Numbered from the stretch's first letter, positions 10,561 to 23,966 are shown. The stretch: DNA of 64,000 nucleotides from Phialocephala subalpina (GCA_900073065.1 FJOG01000003.1:849128-913127); one strand, 5' to 3'. Program-made: numbers and translations. Notes: a model not told the origin generated them from the sequence alone.

Positions 10561-13500
10561 ATGGCAGGACAAACGTCCCCGAAATATCCCCGCGACAGCT
10601 TTTCTGTTACGGGTCGCCGCCAAAATCGAAGCTGTGATCAATGTCGGAAAGGCAAACGAGCTTGTGATGCCAGTCCTCTGGACATTGCGAAAACAGGAAG
10701 GCGCGACGAAACATCATCTCTTCCCTCTCCTGGCCAGATAATCAGCACGACAGAGGAGCGAGACAAATTTCCTCCGCAGTTTGCCAAACCGTGCTCGAAC
10801 TGCGAGAAGACTGGAAAGGAGTGCACCTTCACTTGGCTTCGTCCTTCGAAGCAACGGTCTAGTGAAACCGTGCCAGAAGGACAGAAGCAGCCTACAAATC
10901 CGAGATCCATTAACAGGCACCTCGCAACAAACGTGACGCGAGAGCACCAAGAACCACAAGAACCGAAAGTCCCTGAACCAGACCTATTGTATTCACCTCT
11001 CGATCAAAATCTGCTACAAGACGGCTTCGAATTCTTGGATAATCCTAATATTCTTCAGCTCGATAATATGGGCCCCATGCAGTTATCCCCCCTTACGACC
11101 GAGAGGTCAAATCAATTCCTTCCAATCGATTTGCCCTATAGGTGGCCAGATAACTCTCCCAGTGTCTTCACTTGCCCAAGTCTCCAGAGCGAGGATAGCT
11201 TGGTTCAAGATTACTTCCCGCTTGACTACGACATTGGGCAGTACAGCCACGCAACCCAAGCGTCGCAGACTTTCGACAATAACTCTACAAGAGACGGAGA
11301 AGAAGACCTTAGGCCCGGGAAACGTAGGCGCAGGTCAAATTTTGGAAGAACGACGACAAGGTCAGGCAGTCGGTCATCTTTTGGATCGAACCGACAACGA
11401 CCCGACAACGGCTCTAGTCGACGCTGGAGCATAATCAGCGACCCTTCATCCGATAGCTTACCACAACGTCTGGCATCTTCAGCTTGCACATCTCATATTT
11501 CCGGTGGCCTCATGCGAATTTACCATGACAGCATGGAAAATGCATTATCATGCTGGCTAAATGAGACGACCTGTCCGTATAGCATTGGCTCTTCGTCTCG
11601 GCACCAAGGACAAACCCTTCTGGAATCTATGACGGACGAATGGGGACCCAATTGGTCGAATCGAATTTGCTCACGCGTCTGTCGTCTTGATAGGGCTGCT
11701 TCCACAGCTAGAGACCGTCCTCTGACAAAAATAGAGAATCAGGCAGCATCTCGGGCGCTCCAGACTGTCATTATGGCATTCGCGACCCAATGGGCTCAGT
11801 CAAGCCAGAGAAGTACAAGAGAGTATTCCTCTTTCACTGATCTTGAAACGGAGGCAGATGGCTCGCAAGTGAATGAGTTTCCCTTCAGCGATTCGCCTTT
11901 TCCCCACAACCCAGGGACCTCGTTACCTGCGCCAACCGAATTCGATCGAATGATGCAAGAAACGTTCTGGCACCAGGCTCGACAAGCATTACATGAAACG
12001 GCTGGCATCCAATCTTTCAGAGTGATTTTTGCTCACATTATCTTCTCGATGACACAGAGGCCATTGAAGTGAGTAAACCCCAAAACCTTCTCTTGACCAA
12101 AAGTGGTGCACGGGCGATATTGCTATATGAACGCTCTTCCCGAAGCTACGTTCGAGGAACCTGTAGTCCGTGGGACTAATATATTTCAACATCAAGTCTG
12201 ACGTACGCTGAGGATACAGATGCTGACTTAATTAGTGTTGACGAGCAAGAACTCCAGATGAAGGCGAGACGGCACCGATCATCTGTGTTGGACGACTTCG
12301 ACAATTACCGATTTCCTGATCACTACGACCCAGCAACTACCAAACCCTTCGCAGCTCTCAAACAGAACTCAATTTCAGATGAGTTAGATGAAATTATACA
12401 ATCCGAAGGACCACCGCTATTCTTTGAACTCGCGCTTCGACAAATACACTCATATCGTTGTAAACTGGACGCTTGGGAGAGGGAAAACGCGATTCTACTA
12501 AGAGATACTCGCGGTACTCGAAAGAAAGGGGACCTTCTTACTGCTGAAGACAGGAAGACATTTGACATGTTATTCTGGCTGGGTGTTATGATCGACACAC
12601 TCTCCTCTGTAATGAACAAACGCCCGCTTGTCGTCTCCGATGAGGATAGTGATATCATTCCAGAATCGACATTAGATCCTCCTTCAACGAGTCAAATCAA
12701 TGAGTGCGAGGAAGGATTTGGAAATGATCTAACCTTCGAAACTCCTTTGCCATCTAGGGGCTATGGTTCCAAACTGTGGGGACAGTTCTTCTTTCAGCAG
12801 AAACGCACGCAACACAGCGAGGATATTGTTCGATGGCCCTGCACGTATGAAAAAGCAGCAGCAACACTCAGCTATGCCGCACCCATCAAAGTCCTTCTAT
12901 TCCGCAAAGTATCCCACCTTCAAACCCTACTGTCCCGACGAGCTAGACAAGAGAAGTTCGAAGAAGCCATCATTGCTGCGCTGAGAGTCTACCAGCACTG
13001 GAACAACGAGTATGGTCCATTTATGCTCGATTGCATTGCCAACCATGACGCGCTTCCACCCCGTATCCAATCCTGGTATATCATCCTAGCTGGGCATTGG
13101 CATCTTGGAGCTATGCTTCTGGCAGACGTGATTGAGCTCGTGGATAAAGCGAAAATGAGCTTCGTTTCCAGGCGTCTGCAACGGCGATCATCCCACCTCG
13201 TTACAAGACTGCGTGTGCAGAACGCATATGCAGTATCGGACCTAGGAAAATGTTCTTGTCCTCGGAGCGATGCAAGTTTTCCCAATTTTCGCGAGTTCCA
13301 TTTCGCGGTCAATAAGGGTGCTCTGCTTACGGAGCCTTGGACCGTTGTGTTGATCAGGTCATTTGCCAAAGCAGGAATACTGCTCCTCGATATGATGGCT
13401 CAAGGTGACCAGGAAAGTAGCGTGCACGCCGAGAGGGAGCAAATCATAGCACGATGCGAATATTGCATCGAGGCATTATGGCATTTGGGGAAGAAGTCAG

Positions 13501-13721
13501 ACATGGCATATCTTGCCGCAACTGCTCTCTCTACTGCGTTCAAGGACGAAAGACGCCGCCTCCCCAATCTCACGTCTGACATGAGTTCGGGTACTGGCAT
13601 ACAAGACTGGGAATTGGATATTGAGGAGCAACTGAATCTGGGCTTCGATGATCCGTTTTCTTTCAACTTCTCCGAAGTTCCTTACCAAAGCTTCATGACT
13701 CCTGCCGTTAGCACAGCTTAG
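10561..13721 (+). CDS. Zn2Cys6 fungal transcription factor
   Basis: Two exons (10561-12068 and 12236-13721) with a 167-nt GT-AG intron; 997 aa. The N-terminal binuclear zinc cluster is explicit: Cys25, Cys28 and Cys35 in CDQCRKGKRAC, and Cys78, Cys81 and Cys88 in CSNCEKTGKEC. The loop between the third and fourth cysteines is 42 residues, much longer than in the Gal4 type (about 6), but recurrent in a subgroup of filamentous-fungal regulators. Residues about 240-290 are Arg/Ser-rich and basic. The C-terminal half, with HxxLGAMLLADVIEL-like helices, resembles the regulatory middle region of such factors. It should act in the nucleus as a sequence-specific DNA-binding protein. It lies between a serine hydrolase and a convergent flavin monooxygenase, which are plausible but unproven targets. 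Confidence 0.9.
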
Positions 13722-14112
13722 GCAAAGTCCACTTACTTGTTGGTTATAGGTCAGTTAGCAATACATGTAAAGTTCGTCCCCGGCTCAGCAAGAGAGAATA
13801 TCAATCACTAAAACAAAGTAGTGTGAAACATTCATGTGTGTGAAACTTGCTATGCGGGCTATCACTTGGGTCAGTCACTTACTAATAATTTGTTACGGCT
13901 ATCGAATTCTTTAGCGGCGGTACTTGCGATCAAATCATTTCCGTGTATGCCATGCATTCCCATGTCGTTGATCTTAATGGAGGAGAACATGGCGTACAAA
14001 ATCAACTTGTCAATTATGGAGTTTTTCAATCACAATGGAGTTACATCTGCAATATGTCACTTCATGCTCGCAAGTATTACGATCGAAAGTTGCATTGATT
14101 TTGGCCGATATA
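13722..14112. other. Convergent intergenic region
   Basis: Tail-to-tail spacer between the Zn2Cys6 factor and the flavin monooxygenase. AT-rich with no coding signs. Confidence 0.45.
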
Positions 14113-15868
14113 TCATGCTTTCACAGTTGTGAAGCCCTTCCATTCCGGCAAGGCATTTCTGATCTCCACTGCATAAGCCGGAATCCCACCCGCATAGTTC
14201 ACCTGCTCGAAAGCCTTTCCAGGCAAACTTCCTCCCATGTATGTCGACTTGGTAGTCGGGAACAGACTGATATCAGACAAGTGATTGATCCTCTTCTTCC
14301 ACTCCTTCGTCGCTTCCGCTGTTGGATTGATGTACTTGAGACCTTCCCTTTCTGCCTTCGTGATGGTATCCACGATCCATCTTCCCTGAACCTCAATAGT
14401 CGAAGGGCCATTGCTCAGAAGTGTTGGGCCATGTGGTCCATAGAGATGGAACATGTTTGGATAGCCGCTGATGGTGGTTCCAAGATAGGTGTTTGCGGCG
14501 GATTTCCACTCGTCATTCAAGGTGGTTCCGTGGATGCTCTTTAATCCCATGTTGGTCATACCACCAGTGGTGATGTCGAATCCGGTAGCAATGGCGATGA
14601 CATCGAATTCGTGAACTTTGCCATCAGCAGTCTTGATTCCCTCTGGAGTGAATTCTTCGATTGGATTTGCTTTGATGTCGATGACATCAACGTTTGGTCG
14701 ATTGAACTGTTCATAGTAGTTCTGCTCCAAGCAGGGACGTTTGACGCCAAATGGATGAGGAGGCTCCAATGGAGCAAGCAGATCACGAAGCCTGGGCTCT
14801 CCAATTCGAGCCCGAACATTCTTGCACCAGAAGTCGTATACCTGAAGTTCGGGAAGTTAGCTATTGCAAACGAAGTGTCTCGGGAGTAATATGGGATCAG
14901 ATATCGCTTACTTCTCTGTTGGCCTTGGCGTCGTACAGGTAATCCTTGTAGTTACCCAACCAGTACCTGAATCCACCATGATCCCACAACTTACGGAAGA
15001 AAGCCTCGCGTTCCTCTGGTGTGTCGTCAAACGTGTTCTTCTCAGAGAACGTGAAGAAGAACCCTCCAAAACACTTCTCACGCAATTCGAAGAGTCGAGG
15101 ATACCATCGTTTTCCAATATTCTGCTCTTCTGCCGTCAATGGTCGTTTGCCCATGGGAATGGCAAGATTGGGAGTGCGCTGGAATACCGTGAGCTCGCCA
15201 GCTTCTGGTCCCCATTCCTGCGCGATCTGCACACCGGAGGCGCCAGTACCAATGACTGCACACTTTTTCCCCTTCACATCAACTCCCTCATCCGGCCAGA
15301 AAGACGAATGATGCATGATGCCCTTGAAAGTTTCCAAGCCTTTCCACTCTGGGATATAGCGCTTAGCAGCAAAACCCGCCGCAACGATGAGGTATTTGGC
15401 GATAGCCTCTCGTCCATCCTCAGTCTTGACATGCCACTTCCCCTCATCCTCATGAAACTGCGCATCCACGACCACACTCTCAAACGCACAATCCTTCTTG
15501 ATGTCCAGCACCTTATCCACATGATCAAAGTACGCCCTCAACTCCACATAATTTGGATAGTTTGTCGTCCATGTCCAATCCTTGTAGACTTCTGGAATGC
15601 TCAATTCGTACTCCGGGACTTCGGAATCGACTCGTGCTCCTGGGTATCGGTTCCATCTCCATGTGCCGCCGAGACCGTCACCGGCTTCGTAGATCACAGT
15701 GTCGAGGCCACGTTTGCGGAGCTCGTGGAGGAGGTAGACGCCTGCGAAACCGGCGCCGACGATGAGGACGTCAGGGGTGATGGTGTCAGCGTATCGGCCG
15801 GTGGTGGCGCGACGGCGGGCGTATTCTTTGAGTTCGGACTTGATGGGGAGGCGGCTAGTAGTTGCCAT
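14113..15868 (-). CDS. Baeyer-Villiger-type flavin monooxygenase
   Basis: Two exons (15868-14912 and 14841-14113, a 70-nt intron), 561 aa. The first Rossmann motif GAGFAG (residues 38-43) binds FAD and the second, GTGASG (207-212), binds NADPH. Between them is FKGIMHHSSFWP (181-192), which fits the FxGxxxHxxxW(P/D) fingerprint of Baeyer-Villiger monooxygenases. The sequence GLGGTWRWNRYPGARVDSE is also typical of the class. Such enzymes insert one oxygen atom next to a ketone, giving an ester or lactone. No targeting signal is seen; it is probably cytosolic. It is convergent with the Zn2Cys6 gene, and the nearby hydrolase could act on an ester product; that link is inference. Length and all motifs are intact. 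Confidence 0.93.
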
Positions 15869-16636
15869 TTTGAATGAGGTTTTGTGCTTGGCTTGAAAAA
15901 TATTTGATGTTGAAAATTGGACAGTACGAAGTAGTGGTAAGCAAAAATGGAATTGGGACTGGGACTGGATGGGATTAAGTAGACTGGTCAGATTTGCGGT
16001 ATGTTAGAAGCGCTTAACATAACTCCTTCAGCTTCCAGTTCCAAAACGCACCTAGTCACAGCATCAATTGATGACGAACTCAATCGGCCCCGCGGGAAAG
16101 CTGTAGGCTGTAACATCCTTCCTCAGATGATACTATGGCTTTGATTATTTCAGCCATTGAATATCCTTGATACATGGATTGGAAGTTGACTTACCCTGTC
16201 CAACCCCGCACTTACTGCTGTTGTGCATATACCCCGCGATTGATATGCGGCTCCGCAACGGTACCGCACCAACTCCTTTCTCCACATCAGTGTAGGAAGA
16301 ACTTCGAGCTGAAGTGGGGCCACAACGTTAACTTGTACAGGTACGGGACGCGGAGGGATTGGGAGAGGGTAACTGCCAGAACTTCCGGCAGGGCCACTGA
16401 GGTGTAGTAGGAAGCAGGATCAGCTGTTCGGTTCCCAACTCGTCCAAAGAATAGAAGTCTAAATTGGTCTCAGATTCAAGTCCTCTTCTCAAAACTTGCA
16501 AAGTCAACGTTGGTAAAGAAATGTAGTCACCCTCAAAATCACGTTTCCAAACAACCCCACAATACCCTATTCAGGATGTCCTGAATTTCGACAGACATTC
16601 ACCCGCTCCGCCCGTCTCATCCTCCGCCGTCACCCT
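15869..16636. other. Intergenic: upstream of the monooxygenase and 3' of the 1433-aa gene
   Basis: Contains the presumed promoter of the minus-strand monooxygenase close to 15869-16050. No coding region, RNA gene or clear repeat recognised. Confidence 0.45.
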
Positions 16637-19600
16637 CTACCTCCCGACCACACTCCCAGCCCCAACACTCTCCTCACTGACCAACGGCCTCGCCAACTGC
16701 AAGAATCCCTCCACAAAAGTATACGGAGCCGGATCATCCCTTAATGTCCCAGGTTCCTGACCTACTTCCAGTGCATTGTAGAGGGGTCTCTTGGTTTCGC
16801 CTGGGAGTGGAGGAGTGGGGTCTAGGTAGGGCTGAAGCCAATTCCACATTCTGATTTTGGGTTTTGTTAGACTTTATCTTTCGCGGCTCGGACTTGGAGA
16901 AGCAAGTGGAGGGGATGCATGGTGGGGCTGGACGGGGCGGGATGGGGTGGAAATGGGAGCAGAACTGAAGAGTGGAGGGGAGGAATGGAGGAAACATACC
17001 CTTTACCACCAGCAATCGGCAGCTTAATCGGAAATGCATCTTCCTTCTTCGTCGGATCAGTAACAGCGTTTGAATCTTGGTCTTTGATCCAGGAATCTGC
17101 TTGTAGGGGTGCGGCGGAGTTGTATTCTTTGGGGACGTCTTTGGTTATAAGGAGGGGGCCGAGGGTGAAGAATGCGGCTTTTGGGACGTCAGCTTCGAGG
17201 ACCAACTTTTTGGGGGCAGAGTGCCTCAGAGAATGACGGACAATAGGGAAGGAAGGGAAAACGCACTCATATTCTTCATCGCCGCCTCCAGGCTCCAGCC
17301 AGGCAACTGCAAACTCTTAATCGGCAAGATCCCACTATACAAATGCAACGGCGTGTACGGATCAATCAACAACGTCTTCACCAACAATTTCTCAGCTTTC
17401 GCCTTCAAGAGACCTTTCGTCTCATCGACAGTTGTTGGGTCGATGAAATAGGGTGTTAGTGTTGGGAATGTATCTGGCTCTATCATTGTTCTTGGATCTG
17501 GGATATTGGGATCGTTGGACGTGGTTGATGTTACAGGGTAGGGGTAGGTGTAGATTTTTGAGAAGGTGGTTGTTGCGGTGCTAGTAGGAGTGTTGTCGTC
17601 TGTGTCCCAGTAGCAGACTACGCCATCGAATGGACGCTCTTTCTGCTTCACATCAGTTCCTTTGATCCTTCCAAAACTAAAGCAGAGAAGCTTACATCAC
17701 CAATCTTGACAGGAAACTTATACTGCCCAATGACACTCTCTTCATACCCAGCCGGTGGTTGTGAGCCCAAGGTATGCTGATGCTTGAAGGGCGACTCTGC
17801 CAACTCCAAACTCCACCCCACATTAACCAATGCCAACGGCTTCCCAACAATCGCATTAGCATACGCGGAATATTGACTTGGCGGAAACGGCATATTGCCT
17901 ATAGCGCCATTGATCATTCCCCACATTGCTCTTAGGTATTCTTGCGCTGTTTCTGTTTTTGTCGTATCCAGGGGATCGCCTTGCATTTGGTGAATTAGGT
18001 CGACTAGTTGTTGGGAAACGAGGGTGGAAGCGACGGATGGGGGAGGCGAGGAAAAGGGAGCCCATTGAATGCCGGTGACGGTCCCGAGGGGGCCGCCGAA
18101 GCGGAGAGAAGTGTAGAATATGCCGTCTCCGGTGAAGAATTGGAGGGAGGAGTCTGGGTAATTTACTACAATCCCTATTCGTAATGTTAGAAATCAGAAT
18201 AAACAACTATTACGTCTTTGCTTACAGCCAATGATCGGATTATCCCAGTCATTACAGATTGTCCACGGCGGAGACTGCAGCTTCCCACTTGCATCCAGGT
18301 CTTTCCTCAGAAAGTGTGCATTGATTCTCGAAGTCTGATTGATGGCCGGAGTGATCTGAATGAATGGACTCAACACCATCCCTGATGAAGTAAACTTGTC
18401 AGCAGTGGGGAACACGGTATTCAGAGTATTGTCTGGAAGCACTGTTGGGCAAAGCTGGTCTGCGATACAGGGATGAATGGCGAAGTCTGGCATGGGTGGA
18501 GGCACTCTTGACTTTCTCTGTGGCAGAGGCCAAGAGATGGCCTGTCCGAATTTGTCGACGATTGTGATCTTGGTGATAGCTATATTTATGGTCAGCAATT
18601 ATAGTGTTTGTTGAGGTCTTGGAGATTCACTTACCAAGCTGGCCATGTTGAACTCCCTTGAAGGGCTGGAAGCTCGAGCCTTCGAAGTCTTCAAGTGTAC
18701 CAAACGGTGTTCTCGCGGTCTCACTCCCCATTTGAATGATCATCTGCTCCGCCAGAGCATCACTGAACCCAATCTTCTTGATGGTGTCTTTAGCCTCACC
18801 AAGAACCTTAATACTTTGTCCCTGTTCTCTCACATTTGGCTTTACGTGAGACCCAGTACCAAGTGTGAGCAGACTATCCGTGAAGCCCATCAGATCTCCG
18901 CTGATGAACTTTAATCCCTCAACCTTCTTGACGAAATCTGCCAACTTGTCTTGATCCAGCTTGCCATTCAAAGATTTAGTTCCGTCTGATGCTGTGACTT
19001 CTTGTTGGAGCTTTTCTGGGACATTGACGCCTGCCACATCTAGAACCTGCTTCACGATAGCAGCTAAAGTGAACGATGGCTGTGGCAGAACCAAGATCCG
19101 TCCAGACACAGCTCTAGTATCTTGGTCGCTCAATTTGGCAGGCTCATGGAGAGGATTAGGGTTGATATATCGAACTTGACTCTGATTGTTGTTGCTCATG
19201 GGTGAGCTTCCAAGTGCAACAGCCCATTGTGAAGCATCGATATTGTAGAACACGGCCTCCCATTCAACGAAGATAGGACAGAATGGCTGTCCAGACCAGG
19301 TCTTGAATCCAAGTTGGGTGCTTCCTGCTGCGCCTCTTGCTTCATTCAGGAGCAGCTCGATAGTGACTTTGATAGTCCCAGATGTAGGTGGTACATTGAG
19401 ATTGTTCATGATCTGCGTGACTTCTGGAGTAGACGAAGCCTTGACCTCACCACCCAACCGGATCTGAAGATAATCCAAGAACGCAGCTGGCCATCCAGCA
19501 TCGATACCAGCTAGGAGCAATGTGGGGTCCGTCCTCTGTCTGAACACATCCGCAGCTACCTTCTTTACAGGGATCTTGGAGAGTGAAGGGGTGTCCTCGT

Positions 19601-21448
19601 TTGCAATAGATTTGATGCTATCTGTGAGAGTCTTCTTTGTGTCCAAAAGTGACTGGATCATGCTTTTCGGTCCATTTGGAACAATATTCGCACCGCCAGG
19701 CAGTGTCTCCACACCAAACAGGACCTTCATATCATCGAAGTATCGAGTCTGGCTCTTGGCATTGTTCACGTCTGAACAATACTTGAAGAACTCGGCGAAC
19801 AGTTCCCATCGTTTTGTAGCAAGCATTCGATCTGTGATGTCGAGCTGTTGCTGAAGACGGTTGAGGTCATTCAAGTAATCAAGCTCGGTCTTACCGGCGC
19901 TATCTTTCTTAATCCTGTCTGGAGATTGAGGAGGGCCGTTGGATGTTTTCTTCTTGTCGTAATGCCATGCGAATCCACCAAGGGCAGTTCTGAAACTCTG
20001 TCCCGATATCAAGTCTGCGGCCTTGACTCTGGAGTCGTAGTCATCGGCTGTAAGATGTCAATCCTGAGATCTGAGAATCAGGAAGCAATCACGTGGCATA
20101 TGTGAAGAAACGAAGCATTGCTCACCTGTTGCATGAAGCAGTTCTGCCATGTCTAGAAGTGTCTTTGCTGTATCGCTAGGGATCCCACCCAAGATGTTCT
20201 CTCCATCTGTCTTGTCATCTCGATGGGCGTGAAGAAATGTTAACACCGAGTCCAAAGGTGTTGCTCCTACTGCAACAGGCTCCATCGCTACACCTTTCCC
20301 AAAGTTCTCGACATAGTTGTCGGCGTCAGTATTTGGGCGAGCATTGGCGTTGTACTCAACACTGTATATCGTTCCGTGAGACAGAGCGGGCAGTTTATCT
20401 CTGCTTCCTTGCACAGTAGTAGACGCATCCGCAGCTAGTTTGCAGAAGAAGTTCTCCACTCTCCCGCTCAGAATACCTTTGAGACCATTATCTCCAAAAG
20501 GAGAGTCTCCAGATGAGCTATGCCAGCCGACGACGATGTAATCACACAGAGCGTACGTGAGATATTTGCCTGTATCATACTCAAAATTGTCCTTCATAGA
20601 GAAGACATTTGGGTTGTGGATAGTGTAGTCCGCAAATACAGGGTTCGAAGAGTTCATCACACTCAGAGGAACACGCGGGACCGTCATTTCCGAGTATGCT
20701 TGTTTGATCAAACTCGGAGACCGGTACCCGATGTACTTCTCTGCTTGAGCATGGAGAAGGTTTCCAGTGACTGTTGGATCTGGATTTGAGTCGTAGGCCA
20801 GAAATGGTGTGACTTCTGTCTCGAGGTCGATGTCTCCGGGAAGGTCCTCGACCTTTTGCAAGCGATCGGATTCGATGATCCAAGCATCAACCGGAGGAGG
20901 GTTCGCCTCAGGTGGTAAGTGCTTCTTCAGCACTCTCACAACGAGCCATCTGTTCGGCACGAGACGAAAGGTGGGATTTGGAGCAGTTGCGTTTGCTGGT
21001 GGTTTGGTGGAGTCGTCGGGATCAGATCTTTGAGCGCCATCAGCACCGCTAGATCCGGTTCTATAACCTCGTGGCAACGACCAATGCAAATAAACCCCGA
21101 GCCTAGATTGGATAATTGCGTTGTCGCTGCTGGCAAAGTCTGGTTTTGGATCTTTGATGAAAACCGGGTTTAGCTGAGCAGAATATGCTTGAGATATGCG
21201 AGGATTGACAGAGGCCGGGCGACTGGAATGCAAATCCACAGGAGGTAGAACATCATGCTGGCAAGGTTAGTGAGTGTCCCAAAAATCAAAGACTGACTTA
21301 CCTGGATGACAGAATTATCTAATCGTAGACCAACATAGTCTGGCTGGGTAATGGGAGCAATCAACACTTTGTTCCCAGTTGTATCAACCACTGGCTTGTT
21401 CAAGACGAAGGCATCGAGATTGATCGGGATGCAGATGGGGTCCAACAT
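16637..21448 (-). CDS. Giant uncharacterised protein (1433 aa), member of the three-giant block
   Basis: Eight exons: 21448-21302, 21257-20126, 20047-18635, 18579-18226, 18165-17696, 17645-17267, 17192-17000 and 16850-16637. All junctions keep frame. The start MLDPICIPINLDAFVLN is the only good one. Exon 2 carries GVYLHWSLPRGYRTG (residues about 103-117) and FRLVPNRWLVVRVL, a combination I remember from very large uncharacterised proteins of bacteria and fungi; this memory is unverified. Residues 430-900 contain predicted helical stretches and then WSGQPFCPIFVEWEAVFYN. There is no signal peptide, membrane span or known catalytic motif, so function is unknown. The exon 6-7 junction is the least certain: a shorter 38-nt intron using a weak donor would also keep frame. 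It lies next to the 1295-aa gene and in the same orientation. Confidence 0.72.
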
Positions 21449-22555
21449 TTTGGCTGTACCCCATATATCTTTCCACTTTCTGATACAGTCAAAAAAGGCA
21501 GCAGAACGAAGCTTTAGACACTCAAGAATGTGTTCGATGCCTTACAAACCGGTGTCGGTTAGATGGATCCCATGCATTGGCAGTGTCGATGTCGATGTCG
21601 AATCTGGCACGAGACATTCACGTGATCGGATTCGCAGATACCCCTGAAACCTCAAAGTTCTGCACTTGCCTCAATGATATTTCGCTGTCATCAAGGTTTC
21701 TCATGGGAGCAGCACCTGGGGGGTGTTTCTGAGCTCTGAGGTAGCCAGACTGATGCCCGGCGACATGAAATGCATCGCGTGCATATCTTGCTGCTTCTTC
21801 TCATGCAAGTCCAAGTGCATCTCATGTTGAGTAACATCGCCAAGAATAAGGCTTGAGGTGCATTGAGACCGGTCCATTTGTCAACATTGAGGCTGGTAGT
21901 TGCAGGAGCTGAAGTGAGAGAAGCAGAGAAGGGACGAGTTTAAAAGTTTATTAAAGCAGCGATGCTTGAAACTAAGCTTGATTTGAATTCAGGGTGTTTC
22001 CCGGGCCGTGTGGGGTAATCACCTTGTTTCCACATCCATCTGCACTACAACCTCTCCCATCTTCAACCTTTGCTCCTCTCAGGGCTCCACAGATGTTCTT
22101 AGGGCAGCAGGACGGATGGTACCTTCGCATTGGGTTGCATTCTCAGCCCTCTGCGAGCCGAGTGGCTTGCATACATGAGGCTTCTTTTCCAGGCCCAGAA
22201 GGCTGAGACATGGAGCTGAGGATGTCATTTCACTTCGACTACTCTATGCACCTTTCCTTGGCCTTCAGAGTTGCTTCTACTTACCGTTCACTCAGCCAGC
22301 CATTGATTCAACCTAGCAAATCATCTTCAAAGTCTCAAGCTCCATGGCGGCAAAGAGGGACTGGGCAAAAGTACCTCCAAACTTCGCACACGCAGACAGA
22401 CCTCAATTATTCGTAACAGAGCACATACCGACAACACTGCCAGTCTTCTTCCAGGCATACAAAGTCTTCGTTGCAGTATTTCACGATTTCTGGGAAGGGT
22501 TTCGAGGACGATAGCTTATCCCATCTCAACAACAACTCTCAGAGCCTTCCTTGCC
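21449..22555. other. Divergent intergenic region, 1433-aa gene and four-TM protein gene
   Basis: About 1.1 kb between two head-to-head genes, so it must contain both promoters. Small ORFs here show no motif. CT-rich runs before 22556 fit a fungal 5' leader. Confidence 0.45.
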
Positions 22556-23546
22556 ATGCGTCGAAGAGCAATCCTCTCCTCCCTCTTCATATTTGCCCTC
22601 TCAATAGTGTCGACAACATTCGTCCTCCTAGCCCTTACATCACCTCGCTGGGCTGTCCAAAAATACTGTGAGTATCATTCCCATGACAGTTCACTACCTA
22701 CAAATTATCTTTCTATGCGAGTTCAGAGATATGGGGCTCTTACTCTCTCTTCAAATACTTCGGAAACTCACAATGCTAACCATCTCTATAGATCTTAACC
22801 TCGACGGCTCCTCCTCCCTCGGCACAGACTGGATACATCCTATCTGCATCGCCCACAAATCCCCCTTCTACCGATGCGAACCCCCAGTCATTAACACCAC
22901 AACAAGTCCGCCAGTCTGCACAGTGCCCAACTGTCAATTCTACGCGCCATATGGAAGGAATAGAACGAGTTGTAGATTGGCTGCTGAAACGAACGATACG
23001 GATCCGAATAGTGTGACGAATGCGGGGGAGCAGGAGTGTCAGGAGGTGCATTGGACGGGGAATCTGCAGATCGCTGCTACTGTGTTCATCACTTTGGGTC
23101 TCATATTGCTCATTCCAATAACAGCCGCTAATGTGCTATTGGGTGTTGGGTCTTCGAGCTCTTCAAACACCGCACCAACAGTTGAGGCTTCCGAGATCTC
23201 AACCGGCAAAACAAAGGACCACCCTCTTCACCACCATCCTCAACGCCAAAAACACAAATTCTCAACCTTCACACCGCCCCTCATCCTCGCAACAATTCTC
23301 TTCCTCTCCATCGGCGCCATCCTCCAATTCGTGGCGCAATTCTTTGGCGTCCTGGGATTGACAATAAACGGCACCCCCTTTCCAGACCAGGCAATACAGC
23401 ATAATCGCGATATCCTGGGAGCTACGCCTTGGATCATGGATAAGGCGTTGACTGCTTATGCTTCTGTTGCTTGGACGATGGCTGGTGCGGGGGCGGTGGG
23501 TGTGGGGATGGTTTATAGGGTTCCTCGGTGGGAGAAATTCCTGTGA
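22556..23546 (+). CDS. Four-transmembrane protein (SUR7/PalI- or claudin-like topology)
   Basis: Two exons (22556-22667 and 22792-23546) with a 124-nt intron, 288 aa. TM1 is residues about 5-28 (SSLFIFALSIVSTTFVLLAL). A long extracytoplasmic loop follows with paired cysteines (PFYRCEPPV, VCTVPNCQFY, TSCRL, QECQEVHW) and N-glycosylation sequons. TM2 (QIAATVFITLGLILLIPITA) leads to a cytoplasmic His/Ser-rich loop, then TM3 (LILATILFLSIGAILQFVA) and TM4 near the C terminus (SVAWTMAGAGAVGVGMVY). One large Cys-containing loop after TM1 and four spans is the layout of fungal SUR7/PalI and claudin-like proteins, which organise plasma-membrane domains or sense pH. Assignment rests on topology only. 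It is flanked by the two minus-strand giant genes, and a connection is not shown. Confidence 0.7.
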
Positions 23547-23966
23547 TTTGGAGATGATAGAGTAGGGGAAAAGAGGAATGGGAAGTTGAGGTGTTGGGGT
23601 GTTTGCATGTTGCTAAAGAGTGGCGTTGGGGAAAAATTAGGACGGTGAATTATATGCATGATAATGAATATATCATGAACAATGTTGAATCTACAACACC
23701 GTCCTCAAGACTTTTGAGTCCCATATATCTCACTAGGTAGTGAGACTGGAAAAGGAAGCGGCGCTAAAGTTACGCGTCAGGATTGAGATGTGCAACGAAA
23801 CTTTGTCTTTGTCCTCTCAAAGTCAGAACATCTATATTCTGGGAAGGAACTGGCGGACGGAGAAAGCTTCCGCAGATCCTCCGCGCCGGTGAGATGTCCA
23901 ACGAAATTTCGTTTTGAGTGTCGAGATTTACCGCGCAGTCAGTAAACAGAATTTTTCATTGCGAAC
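23547..23966. other. Convergent spacer
   Basis: Region between the 3' ends of the four-TM gene and the 1295-aa gene. Nothing recognised. Confidence 0.45.

Noticed and set aside
14864..15877. 337-aa plus-strand ORF
   Set aside because: Exact antisense of the Baeyer-Villiger monooxygenase; low-complexity product with no family match.
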